Positions 41,201 to 53,480 of a stretch of 64,000 bases of DNA are shown here, in pieces. The stretch is from Seminavis robusta. Taxonomy: Eukaryota; Bacillariophyta; Bacillariophyceae; Naviculales; Naviculaceae. The stretch is from positions 62,001 through 126,000 of the forward strand of contig CAICTM010000050.1 in assembly GCA_903772945.1 (NCBI GenBank), written 5' to 3'. The position numbers and the translations under genes are program-made. Each line of letters opens with the position of its first letter. Position 1 is the stretch's first letter. The notes beneath the pieces are model-generated. The model had not been told where the DNA came from and ran no database searches. It worked only from the letters and a program-made list of their open reading frames with translations.

Positions 41201-44140
41201 ACCGTTGGAGAGTGTTACATTGCAGCGACAGGGTGAGTGCAGGAAATTTTGTTGTTTTTGCGCCGCCATGGCATGCCGCTTACCATATCGTCTTTTCCTG
41301 CATCTCCCAGTATCCCCAAGCCGCAGCCTGACCATGCAGTTCGAATGGCGAAGTTCGCCATGGATTGCATGGCAAAGATGCCCAGGTTTGTGAAGAGCAT
41401 GGAGACACGGTTTGGTGAGTTCAATGTTGTACTTCGGGCTTGTGTTGCATCATGGCAAAGCTCAAACTAGCTCTTTTCTGTACGCAGGGCCTGATACTGG
41501 TACGACGGCTTCTGCAAAACCACATCGTGATCTGTCATTTGCTTTAGTTTTGATGCTAAACATCATCTGTCTTTGGGTATTCATTTGTTTGTTTGTTTGT
41601 TTGTTTGTTCAGGAGATTTGTCCTTGCAAATTGCAATGCACAGTGGCCCCGTCACGGGTGGCTGTCTCGCTGGGAAAGGAGAAAAGTTCCAGCTGTTTGG
41701 AGCTACAACCTTCGAGGCCAAGCTGCTTCTAGACAAGAGCATCAGTGGAAGAATACATGTCTCGGAATCAACGGCTAACTTGATCGTCAATGGTGGCAAG
41801 CCCAACTGGATTGTCCCCCGAGACGAAAAGGTTTCCACCGGCCCCACATTTTGGCTGGACTTTGGTCGTCGAGAATCCGCGAAGGAAGTAAAATCAGATG
41901 AGTTTGCTTACATGAATGGTCAGCAGCGCTGGGTTGAGTGGAATGTCGGGGTGTTTCAAGGCCTCCTGGTACAGATTTTGGCTCGGCGGGCTATGTCGTT
42001 CACAGCTGGCCTGAGCAGCGGCTCTACGGTCGACTTCAACAAAGCTGAAATGCCCTTAGAAGAGGTACGTTTATTTTTCCCGAGCTGTGTTCGTCGAACC
42101 ACGGAGAAGGACTGGAGCTCAGGGTTGTCGTTTGCAGGTCAAAGAAATCATCGAGTTGCCGGAGTTCGACAGGAGGGCGGCTAGACGACAACGAGACAAC
42201 CAGGATGTCGTGATTGCAGATGAAGTAATTGCCGAGTTGAGGGAGTACATCTCCGTTATCGCTTCTTTGTACAATCAGTATCCCTTTCACAACGTACGTT
42301 TCAGATAAGGAGAGTTTCTTTCCCATTTTCGCCTTGCTAACCACGTGATTTCCCCCACCATCAGTTTGCGCATGGTACGTTCTATGCGGTCAACTGCAGG
42401 TTATACATTACCGGTACCGGTGATGTTATGCTCACGTAATCGTCGTCTCCCCTGCACTCTTCCCGCAGCGAGCTACGTTGTAATGGCCGTGAAAAAGTAT
42501 ATGTCCCGAATATTGGAGGGGAGCGAAGCAGAACTCGGCGGCGAAGAAGAGCGTGGTCGAAGTAGTGCGCAGTCTGCACTACACGTAAGTTTTCGGTTTA
42601 CTCATTCCTCGCATTCAAACTGGACCGATTGTCAAAATGACACTAACAGCAGGTTTTTTTCGTCCTTCGCGTGCTGCATAGGATCATTCTTACGGGTGCG
42701 TGCTAGACCGTCTCGGGGCATGGGATTCCGCTTCCTTCCTCGCGATGATATGATACTCACCACCGTATGCTTCGATTGTTTAGAATAACGAGCGATCCGT
42801 TGACCCAATTCGGTAAGCATCGTGGCTGTCTCGACAACAAACTTTTGCACAGATGACAATCTAACCTTACGCTGCCGCGTCCAAATAGCTTGTGTTTACT
42901 CCGCATTAATTCATGACGTCCAACATCCTGGTGTGCCAAACAATCGATGGATGGAGGAAAACGACGAGCTGGCTTCGCGATACAAGCTTCGTAGTGTTGC
43001 TGAGTGCGTCTTGCCTGATCGATTTGTGTTTGCCATCGCGTCGTTCGAAACAACTTACCAACACTCACCACTGGCTCTCTTCTGCTCGTCCAGACAAAAT
43101 TCGTTTGACGTTTCCTGGGATCTGCTGATGCAAGACCGCTTTCAAAAACTACGATCCACGATATGCAGCAGTTCCGAGGAGCTACACAGATTTAGGCAAA
43201 TTGTGATTAACTGTGTAATGGGTATGTCGAATTGCATGTAGCCTCGTCGTCGTCTGCAAGTCGTGCTGAAAACTAACCATGGTCGCTCGACTGGTGTAAC
43301 TGACACTTCGTTTTGTCGGTGGGACAGCAACTGATTTGGGCGACAAGCAACTCAAGGCGCTACGCAATGGTCGGTGGGAGAAGGCTTTTTCACAAGAAGC
43401 GACATCAGTGTCTGGACTATCCGAAGTTTCCTCATCAAGTGACAGCGAAGACGAAAGCTACAACCCTAGACGGAGCGCGAATCATGCAATCAAGAAAAGG
43501 AAGCAAGTGTCTATCAACAGGAAGGCAACTATTGTTGTGAGTAACTTGTTGTGGATCTCGCCCCATGCGGCCTCCTCAATTGATTCTCATCTTTTGCTCT
43601 TGTTCATCCCCTCCAAAGATTGAGCACCTCATCCAGGCAGCTGACATTGCACATACTTGCCAGCATTGGCATATCTACAGAAAATGGAATGAAAGACTGT
43701 TTCGCGAGCTTTATCAGGCATACCGGGAAGGACGTAGCGATGCAAATCCCGCCGACAATTGGTACAAGGGCGAGATTGGCTTCTTTGACTTCTACAGTAC
43801 GTTGAGTTCTCTCGATGCTGTGGGGCGGCCAACCCTGTTCGATTGTTTCTCACTGCGGCCTTTGCTGCGTTGTGTTTCTTTGTTCGAAGTCATTCCATTG
43901 TCACAAAAGATCCGCGACTGCGGGGTCTTCGGTCCAACCAGTGACGAAAATTTGAATTACGCTACCAACAATCGTAACATGTGGAAAAGTGAGGGCCAGC
44001 AGATCGTGGAGGACATGTTGAAACAAGTTGAACAGGAGTACAGGGAACAAAACGAATCTGACAGGGAATGCGCCAAGGACCCCAGCTCCAGTCCATTTCA
44101 ATGCATTGATCTTGAATTGGAATTGGGCGTGGTAGAATAA
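38233..44140 (+). CDS. Class C-like GPCR fused to a degenerate nucleotidyl cyclase and a cyclic-nucleotide phosphodiesterase
   Basis: Exons: 38233-40757, 40849-40860, 40945-40990, 41060-41110, 41198-41232, 41311-41414, 41488-41499, 41613-42064, 42138-42293, 42365-42374, 42469-42584, 42682-42695, 42784-42812, 42889-43003, 43094-43221, 43328-43536, 43619-43796 and 43890-44140. All introns are GT-AG and the phase holds throughout (1480 aa). In order: signal peptide (1-26); a Cys-rich and OpuAC-like extracellular ligand-binding region (FSYQEIRLAGLNWETGIFV); seven helices (about 556-810), with CGVTPWLINLGYLLLF and IYILPKFF as in GABA-B-type receptors; a class III cyclase domain (835-1000); a PDE domain (1080-1440). 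The cyclase keeps Asp839 but has Glu883 for the second metal Asp, and Phe962 and Leu966 for the catalytic Asn and Arg. PDE ligands His1130, His1134, His1196, Asp1197 and Asp1347 are present. Membrane signalling role inferred. Confidence 0.9.
41586..41609. repeat. GTTT microsatellite in an intron
   Basis: A tandem run of GTTT units lies just before the acceptor of intron 7 of the receptor gene and forms part of its pyrimidine-rich tract. Confidence 0.7.
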
Positions 44141-44499
44141 CCGAGCATGTATTGTCTTGTTGTTGGCTGGATACGGTATCTGATCCGAACTGCTACCGGT
44201 ACCAGTACCATACCTGGTATGGGAGACAACATCGTACCTATCTAAGTCTGGTAGAGTACTAGTAACACCAGATATTCTAAACACTCTTCGCCACTGTGGG
44301 GACCCTACGATTTGCTTTGTGGGACTTTGGTCTGGGTGATACGTTACCGATACGCTACGTTGCCTCTTACAACAAAGTGTTCGTTGCCGAAGCCCGCTCT
44401 TTGGTTTGAACGGAACCGAAGACACAAGCAGACATGTGTGCTGGCTGCACACTGCTTCCGAGCTTGCTGGCTAGCTAGCTCGATACCTATAGTTACGGG
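44141..44499. other. Convergent intergenic spacer
   Basis: About 360 bp between the stops of the receptor gene and the nucleoporin gene. GTACCGGTAC-type motifs lie around 44191-44215. No gene is seen. Confidence 0.5.
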
Positions 44500-47400
44500 T
44501 TACCTGCCTACTATAGTTACAACCCAGGTTATTCGATATAGTGCTACTACCAAGTTGTATTCGAGGTCGCGTTGTATTGGTGTGATGTAATCACTGGTAT
44601 GGCACCACCAGCAACCGAAGGGATTCCACAAGCTTTCGCACCGAATTCTGTTCTTTCGTTCCCAATGTACATGGAATACCCTAGTAGATGGAGTTATGCA
44701 CCAGCAGGAGACTGTGTTAGAACAGATTGATGATTGCAGCCAAGATAGCATAAACACAAATGAGCTTCGTACCTGTGACTCCAGGTCTGTGTACTGCAAC
44801 AAATCATTGACAGCTTTGAAGTACTCAGACCACGGTTCTCTCGAACGATTCTCTGTTTCTAGCCTGATGACTTTGACTCGCATCACCAAAGCCAGCAGCA
44901 GTCTGTGCGCACAGCTGCTGATCTTTGGACCGAGCTCACGCAGATGTCGTAACCGTGTTTCCAGGTCCACAACACTGTTTTCACCCACATCGGTTTGCAT
45001 CATAATATTGTACTGAGGGCGGTGAAGCAGCTCCAGCTGCTGTTGGATCAACTGCCGAAAATGCAAAACGTAAAAAGTCAGTGATATCAATATTTGACCA
45101 TGCCAGAACGAAACAAATCCACGTGCTGTACTCACCTCAGCCGCTTTGCAGAGTCGAAAGAGCCCTCTCACCAACAAGAGCTCAAAGCGAAGGTTTCTCA
45201 AGCCCGACTCCATCAGAACACGGAGCCCAGGTTTTAGAATGTCGGTACCCAGCACGGCATGTGCGAAATCTTCCTCGGTCCACTCGTCAAAGTTGCGCAA
45301 AGTGCCATTCAGACCAGAGTTACGTGACTTGAACAATTTGGACTCCCACCACGATGCCCCCGGGGCATCCACACTTTGAACCACCTCTGAAGCCACCGCA
45401 TCGTTCAGCTTTGTAAAAGAATAGGGTAGTTCCGCAACACAATTCTCCGGGAGAGGGTTTTCGGCTATTTTGAGCACTGTCTCGACAATCATCGTTTCGC
45501 AGACAGAGCCTCGGTAAGGACACTCTACTCGGGCAATTGGCATGTCCTGGAGTGTGCTGTTTGTTGCAGGCGATGTAAGCTTGCTCAGCTGCGCCCAGCA
45601 TTGCACAAGGAGGCAAAGCTCCTTGCCGTACTCAGCAAAACGGCTGAAAGATGGCTCGATGGCGATGCGGTACCTGCCCAGGACAGCGAAGAACTGTTGA
45701 GGCAGCATCGACATGTGGGCATCCGATAGTTGAGCAGAGGTTGCCATGAGGGCCCTGAAAATTTGCAAGTGCCTGTATAGCGTAGGAGGGAATCCAATAG
45801 AGACGTTTCGGCTATTCGAAACACTGAGCAACCGCTGCTCCTCGGTCATGTAAATTTCAGCAGCATTGGCCAAGAATCTCATTAAACCGGCTTCAAGGAG
45901 AAGGTTTCCAACAAACGGAATTTGAACAAGCTGAACAACAAGGCCGATCACATCCAAGTCCATCCTTCCAACGAGCCGCAGCAATGGAATTGCATTGGGT
46001 TCTCTCTCCCCAGGAGGTATCCCGGACAAGACAGTGTGTGCAAGAGATTCCAATGGCGCCCCAACATCTTCATCCCAGATCATAATAAAGGCCCCAAGGC
46101 TGCTTCTAGCAATGATGGCGGCCCTGGTAGGCCTTAGCGCCGCGGTGCCACCGGTCGTGCTGCCTTGGTTGACAGATTCTAACGAAATGGACGCCAGCAC
46201 ATTGGCAACATCCAGGGCGAGACTTTTATCCCATGTGGATTCATCGTGCCTCATGGCTTGCATGATTTCTGTCATCGCGGCGCCGAGCATGGCAGTCCTT
46301 TCGTTGTGAAAGGATGCTTCGTTCCCACTGCTTCGTCGACCCGACCTTCTCACACTCAGCGCCAGCTGATCGCGCAATCGCCTGAGATCGTCCATTCCAC
46401 CACCAGATTCTTCTGCCACTGCGGCCACTGCCTGAGAAAGCACCAAGACGACCCAACTCAAGTTCCAAGTGGCCCTCGCGGAGTACTGCGAACCTTCAGG
46501 CATCCCCTCTAAGCGCGCCACGGTCAAAGACAACTGCGTCAACAAAGAATCCAATGGCAGCCCGAAGCCACCAGGCGTCTCGCCAACAAAATAAGGAAGA
46601 CAGACGTCAATGACAAGACGGAGAACTTCTGATAGATGCGAAACGGCACAGTCCAGCTTCACCGCCATATTCCACAATTCTGCCCACTGCTCAAAGTCTG
46701 AAAAGTGCTCCTTTTTGAGGTGCGAAACTGCGGTCAACAATGCATGTTTGTCGAGAACTGAATAGCCAGCCGTCACTTCAGTGGCACCATCGAGCGGTCT
46801 CCCCGCCATTCGAATCGCGGCTTGAGGTGGTGACCGAGCAGCGTCCAAGGCCAGTCGCTGCAGAGGCAAATGACGGACGATATTCCCCACAACGTCGTCG
46901 TTAGAACCGAACAACACGTTTGCCAGTATCAGGCCATTGTTTGGACGAGGCGGGATGTAAGGCATTGTATTCCCAATGGAGGGCGAGAAACCTGCGAGAA
47001 CGTGCAATTCCGTGGCCGCCCCCAACAAGATCCAAGCCATCGAATGGATAGTGTTGCAATTGACGTGCCCCGGAGTCGAAAGCGCATCAAAAAATGATCG
47101 GTCGCCGCCCCAGCTTGAGAAAAATTCCAGTTTGTTTTTCCAGAATGAAACAGAACGTAGACGCTCCATCGCCGCCAAGGCCCGTTGCAAAGAGACGGCG
47201 TTGTTCACGTGTTTCAGATCACACAACCTAACCATAATCTCAAAGCAGTTCGCCGCGTAAAGGGAAGTTTCTTCGTTCACAATGAAAGGAAACTCATTCA
47301 CCATGAGAAGAATTGCAGCAAAGCAATCTTGAGGTTCACTCCCCGGCAGGAAAAGTTGGTCTCTGGCTCCTATTCCCAACAACAGGTGCGCAAGACCCGT

Positions 47401-50400
47401 AGCTTGTTCTCCTCGACGACAGTCGGAGAGCAGCCACGAGAGGATCAATGCAAGCATCTCTGAATCAGGCAAGAATTCACAGCGTTCAAATGATCTCATC
47501 ATTCGACGGGCCACTGCCATGCGAACTCGTCTGTGCCCAACAGGAGAATTGCCAAAAAGAGATTCGATCGAAGGAGCTCGTAGAGCCTGCTGAATATAGA
47601 ACAGCGTAGATAACCCACCTGCAGCAATGCATGCATTATGCTCGTCGGACGAGGCATCGCTGTATCCAACGCAACCAATAAGGCACTGGATTATGTCTCG
47701 AGACGTTGAAAGACGATCGAACAGCCGCGCAATGTGGACCCTGTCTACACAGAGTTCAGTGGCAGATGCCACAGGTTTGTCAAAGCGCACAATTGGTACA
47801 ATTTGCAGTTGTCGTCGCGAAGCAGTAACAGCGGTATAGAAAGCTTCTTCTCGCACGGCAGTGGCGCAAAGAATTTGCAAGGCATGCATCACACAACGTT
47901 CCTGCCATGACACAGCTCCCGAGAAACTCTGCGGGTCCTCGAAGCTGGGACGTAGACCTTCCAATAGTTTTTCGCGCATGGAAGATGTCACGTCGACATC
48001 TTTCTTTCCTGCGTGTTTCGCGCTGGTCATGGTTGGCGGGGTATCCTTGAATAGGGCGTAAGTTTCCGCCAAGCGAGACGATCCGATTCCAGCGCTTGAA
48101 AGGCTTGGTACAAGATCTGCAAGCAAAGCCAGTATTGCAGTGAGTACCTCGCTGTTGGAGACGGACAGAATGTTGGCCATGACCACGAATCCCGGTGACT
48201 TGGGCCTTGGAATGGCAGACGAGGGACCTCCCTGGAAAGACGCCGGGGTCTGGCTTTGTAGCCCCCCCGCATGCAGAGATTTGGCGTCAATCAACTTGTT
48301 CTCAAAATCGTCCCGGACTTCCTCGATATGACTTCCTGTGCTGTTCAACACCAACTTTTCGGCAAGCCCCCTTTGTCCAAGCAACCGGTATGCATGGTCA
48401 GTAGCAACTGCGCCTCCTTGCTTGTCCAAGCCGGTCGCCATGGGGTAACGGACAAGTATGGTCTCGATGACCTCCAAAGCAAGCGAGACCAGACGAACCT
48501 GGTCTGCTTTCGATCGGAACGGCAATTTCCCTATCTTCTTGCCCATTGAGCCTGTTGCCCTGGGAAGCACATAGTGGCAAATGTATTCAACATACGGCGT
48601 ACAACCAGTTCGCAGTCTCCAGTGCTTGCCGAGATCTGATGGGGAGCAGCACGAAAACAACGCGTTCAATAAACGAATAAAACCCTGAATTCGCGCACAA
48701 AAAAAAACTCAAAATGTAAGAGATGCCCCAATTTGTTCACAAAGCGGTGGGAACTTCTTGATGACTCACTTCTGTCGAAGTGTATCGCCCTTTGGCTGAC
48801 TCTACATGTTCCATTTCGTAAAGGATGGCATAAGTTTGGTCCACAGGAATTGGACACTTGTTTGACGCCTCACTTCCGGCCTGCAAAAGAGAAAAATTCA
48901 TTGGATGAGACACTGAATAGTAAGTCCAATTAAACGGAGCAGCGACCTTGCAATCACTTACCAATGAAGTAGATGAGGCCGGGAACTTCAGACCAGAGGA
49001 TCGATTTAGCTGTGCGACTGCAATCGGCGGTGGAATCTGGTCCAGAAGCACCACCGGTAGTATCTGACAGCCTTCGAGTAACTCCCAAGCTGAAGTGGCA
49101 TAGATCAACATCTTTGCTTTGTCCTGGTCATTCAAACCATCCATGCATATCAGATTAGCAATAGCACCCAACGTTGCCCCTCTAACCTCGGGTGGCAAAG
49201 GAGCAACGCTGAGTGCAAACAATACGTTGAGCGTAGCGTCCGTGCCCAAGACGGCGCCTGTGTTTTCATTCGTGATCGGTAGCTTTGTTGAAAGGATCTG
49301 CAATCGAGCTTCCGCCGACACGGACGCCACATTGGTGATAAGCCCCAACATACCAAGCAAGTTGAATATATTGGCTTCGCCAAGTTCTTGGAAAGGCTTC
49401 GAGCTCTGAGCCGATTTGGGAGGCTGCTGTTGCTGCATTACTCTTTGGTAGTAGTAATTATTTGTCGGAGGCATGGAGGCCCCCGTGCTTGTTGCCGCGC
49501 TTGAGCCGCTGTTGTCGTATTGGCGAAAGTACCATCGAAGCGTACTGAGTACTACTGTCCAACTCGTTTGAACTTCGTTTGGATCAGCAAGCAAGTTAGA
49601 GACAGTGGAGGCACCGCTGTCGGAAAGGCTGGGGTTAGTGGCTCCCGCCAAAGATGCAAGCATCGCCACATAAAACGGTGGTAATGAATCATCCTTGGAT
49701 GCCATAGCTTTCAGCTGCAATAGCGTGCGGCTCGGAACAAGTTTGTGAGTCTCGTTTTCACTCGACACAGACCAAAACTTGATGGCGTAATCACTGCCGA
49801 GTGAAGCCACTGCAATCGCAAAGGCGGCAATGTCGTCCATGCAGTCAGGGCGTGCCATTAGATCGACTGATTTCGGTACGGCTTCTTCTGGGCTATCATC
49901 ACGGTTTCCAGACCATGCCTTGAACTCCCGCCTCTGTTTCTGGTTGTCGCGCTTTAGCTGCAGACCTTCGTCTTGCTCTCTTTTCCACGTTTTCCGCGAC
50001 AGAGGGAGATTGCCTGAGTGACTCAGGGTTTCCAAAAAGTTGGCTACGTATTCCGAGAGCACTGAAAGGAAAAACTCGGAGCTATCACAAGCCGAACTTG
50101 ACACACGAGATGGTCGTTGCAATGCCGGCAACAAGCATAATCGAGCGAAAGTGACTGATTTGAGATACATCGGCGCAGTAATGCAGGCAATAAACACTCG
50201 CATACGAGCCCTGGACGGAGATGAGGATCCTGCCCTCGGCGACGACAGCAAAACAGGGGAGGACCGAAGTAGCATCGCATATGAGGCGCACAAGAGCCCG
50301 CAGACGTCAGTTCTCTTCCACTCTGCGCATCCATCAGCCGTCAACCTGTTATGAATGGGTTCGAGGCCACTGGTGGAAGTCTCTCCGGGGGGGCACAGCT

Positions 50401-52185
50401 TGTTGCCCTTTCGGATAAAGTTTTGGGCAAAGGAGCAAACAATTAGTACATGTACAAACCAAAGTTCATCCATTCTTCGTAAACCTGACAGTTACTTACC
50501 ACCCCAAACGAGTTCACGCGGTGAGTTTGGCGGTCCACCAGAGTCTGCTTGGAATCCAACGACGAAATCACAGTCATCACGAGCGCACTGACACAGCGCA
50601 ACAGATCAGGCATGGTTGTTTGACATGTCTTTTTGACAAGCTGCTTTTCCCATTCCAGGAACGTCTTCTCCTTCAAGGGTCCTGGGTTGGATTGGTACGG
50701 CGCCCAAGGTGTATCCACCTGATGCGGAGGGTTCTGGTACGAGCTGGGTACGTCGTGAAAGGGGTTGAGAAGAGTCAATCCCTTGTCTGATTGATTGATA
50801 CCGTTGGAAAGGACTTTGATGACATCAATTACCCCTGCCACCTCGCCCGCTGTAAATTGAGTATGGTATGCCAAATAGAACAACGTCTCAGCGGCAATTT
50901 GTCTCTCTTGGACGGCAAATTGTAGATGCACCATGTCAAAATGCTTTTTCCTTTGCTGCTCCTTGGGAAACGCGCTGAACGAATTCATACTGGCACTCAG
51001 GGACAATTTCGCTTCGATTTGAACAATGATCTCTGTCCATTCCCGAATGATTTTGACCAAGTTATCAATGAGATTGTTTTGCAGCAAACTATCGGTTGCC
51101 TCAATGATCAATTCTCCCCAAGGCTGTTGATCCGCTTGAATACGAGTTTGTACCAAGAGGAGCAGTAATTGCGACAATCGTCCGCGTTCCAAAAAGTAGA
51201 GTTCTTTGGCCGCCTTGACTACATTTCTGCCCAGCGCCAGGGGATAGAGCGAGTTGTCTTTGTCGTCCGCCAGTGATTTGTCGATGAAACTCTCCTGGAG
51301 TTGATCCTCCAATTCCAGTCGTCGTTCATCATTGCTAACTTCGGCAAAGAGACACAATGCCTCTCTTTCGGAGATTCTCAAATCGTCTGCAATACGGATT
51401 ACTTCGCCCAGCATTTCTGGGACCAGCGTTGCCTCTCTCTGGCCGGGCAAGATCACAGATGGATTGGTCTGCAACTGGTTTCGAATATTGGCATCAGGAT
51501 TCGAATATGCCAAGGTTTTGGGTGACGAGAGGAGTTTTCCCAGAGCCTTTTCGTCGTTGCTGCATTGCAATCGTTGGACCAATTCCGAAGCAGCTTCTCG
51601 TCCGCCTTCTGATGCCGACTCGCTGGCAGAGAGGAGCATGGTAATCTCGTCATAGACTTTTTCATTGGGAAATAGCGAGCTCATGGCAGGTACTTCCATG
51701 CCTGGCTGTTGTTGGGTCGTGGTGGTTGTAGCAAGAGCTCCTGGAGCAGGAGTCGCTCCACTGAGGGAGAAAGCATTGGTAGCGGGAGCTGTAGTGGGTC
51801 CGAGGGAAAATGCCGACGGAGCAGGAGCTGGCGTCGTTCCACCAAAGGCGAAACCAGTGGCTGGAGCAGCAGCCGATGGAGCAGCAGAGCCACCAAAGTT
51901 TCCTGGAGTCGGTGTGTTGGCGGCCGTGGATCCAAACGTAAACGCTGGAGCTGGGGTCCCTGCCACGGCAGTTGGGGCATTGCCGGAAAAGCCGAAACTT
52001 GGGGCTGGAGCTGGCTGAGACGATCCAAAGGACACTCCTCCTGGCCCCGGTGTACTGGCCGCAGGTGTTCCACCACCAAATCCAAATGGAGCTGGAGCGT
52101 TGGTCGAAGCTGGTGCTCCTGGAGTCCCAGCCGTGGCCCCAAACGGAGCCGGCGTTGGATTCGCAGCCCCGAAATTGAAGGCCAT
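44500..52185 (-). CDS. NUP205: Inner-ring nucleoporin Nup205/Nup192 family with FG-rich N-terminus
   Basis: Five exons in transcription order: 52185-50500, 50407-48962, 48880-48770, 48684-45136, 45051-44500; all phase 0, totalling 2447 aa. The first 170 residues are Ala, Pro, Gly and Phe-rich with many FG dipeptides (NFGAAN, PFGFGGG, SFGFSG, FTFGS, FAFGG), like FG nucleoporins. The rest is a giant helical solenoid. Features fitting Nup205/Nup192 include LERGRLSQLLLLLVQTRIQA near residue 340 and GFIRLLNALF at the start of exon 4. Such proteins form the inner ring of the nuclear pore. The acceptor of exon 2 is one of three in-frame AGs, and the last 50 codons are not family-like, so the exact C-terminus is uncertain. 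The FG extension is unusual for this scaffold family, and separate genes remain possible although one frame joins both parts in exon 1. Confidence 0.8.
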
Positions 52186-52499
52186 GGTCGTCCCCAAACA
52201 AAGATTTCTTCCTACTGCTTCAACAAGCTGTGAATTGCTGAAAGGCTCGATGGGCAGCTAGCTAGCTAGTAGAGGAGACTTGTTCGGGTTTCACAGCAAT
52301 GATGATGATACATCCAATCCAATGAATTCAGCAGGTTGCCGTGGTTTGTTGGATGCTGTGGATCGGCCGTTCATGCTATTAATACATGGGTGTGGATCAC
52401 CTCAACCCGAACCCTCAAATTGGTTCCTAGCTAGCCAGTAGTTTGTCCCCCCTCATGACCCATGACCCGTACTGGTAGAACATGCCCCCACTTTGGCCT
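52186..52499. other. Intergenic region upstream of the nucleoporin gene
   Basis: About 310 bp between the nucleoporin start and the ankyrin pseudogene. A GCTAGCTAGCTAG run is at 52256-52269. No gene is seen. Confidence 0.5.
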
Positions 52500-53480
52500 C
52501 GCAAACCCAGCTTTCCTTGCTTCCAAGAAGCAGCCCAAAGGTGTTTTAAAATGCTTGCACTGCAGTCACCAAAGTTGTTTCTGCCAGTGATGAATTGGGC
52601 CCTGAAAAAGTGTTTCCTTGGGACCCACATGCATGCTCAGCTGCTGCCTCTGGGGGGACCTGACAGTATTGAAATGGCTAACATGTGAGCATGGCTGCAC
52701 ATGGAAGAATCAACATGGGTGCTGCCAAGGGAGGTCATCTAAAATGGGCACACAATGATGGGTGCGCTTGGAATGATCCCACAGGCAAAAATGGTGCACA
52801 TGGCGGACATCTGCAGGTCCCGATATGGGCTAAAGAACGGGGCAGTCAGTCCTGGAATATATGGACTAGTCCAGGGGGGAAACTTTCCTATCCTCAAATG
52901 GGCTGGATGCCCTTGGGAGGCACAAGCATGGCTGAGAGTGGCCATCTTGATATGCTCAAATTGGCTCAGAAGCATGGCCGTCGAAAGGACAAAGAGACAT
53001 GTAGCAAAGCTGCCAAGGGAGGCCATTTTGCTGTCCTCAAATGGGAACATGATTGTGAGTTCCCTTGGGATGCATCAACCTGTGCAGGTGCTACAAAGGG
53101 AGGGCATTTTGAAAGTCCAAAGTATGTCCAGCAGCATGGTTGTCAGTGGGATGTAGACACGTGTGCCAATGCGGCAATTGGGGCCACCTGGAAATCCTGA
53201 AGTTGTTAACTTAGTAATTACACCTTCCCAAAGGGATTATGTTCTATGGCTAGATTTGAAAACGGTATACCGGTATGCAAGCCTCTTGCTAGGCCTTGCC
53301 ACCTGGGATGTAGACACATGTGCCAATGCTGTACTGTATTAAATGGCCATCTGGATGTCCTGAAGTATGCCCATGAACAACAGTGTTGCAAATGGAGTGC
53401 CTCCAAATGTTGTGTTGCTGCTCGGATCTTCAGTACTGAAGTGGGCTTGAGAGCATGGCTGAACTTGGGATCCTGAGATA
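52500..53480 (+). pseudogene. Ankyrin-repeat pseudogene related to the gene at 61095
   Basis: DNA here aligns by eye with the intact F-box/ankyrin gene 8.6 kb downstream on the same strand. At 52550-52620 the pieces LALQSPKLFLPVMNWALKK correspond to FLPVMKWARKKGFPW in that gene. Beyond, GHL-, ETCSKAAKGGHFAVLKWEHDCEFPWD and WDVDTCANA units appear in shifting frames, and the last piece (GHLDVLKYAHEQQC) ends near 53480. Several frame changes and stop codons split it, and repeat units are missing or badly diverged. The longest open piece is 52685-53200, but its content is scrambled relative to the repeat consensus. The N-terminal F-box-like part is not found. It is a dead duplicate of a tandem-repeat family member; I see no sign of transposition. 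Confidence 0.8.

Noticed and set aside
51662-52233. Ser/Arg-rich and Gly/Ala-rich frames on both strands
   Set aside because: They are shadows of the repetitive FG-rich N-terminus of the nucleoporin gene.
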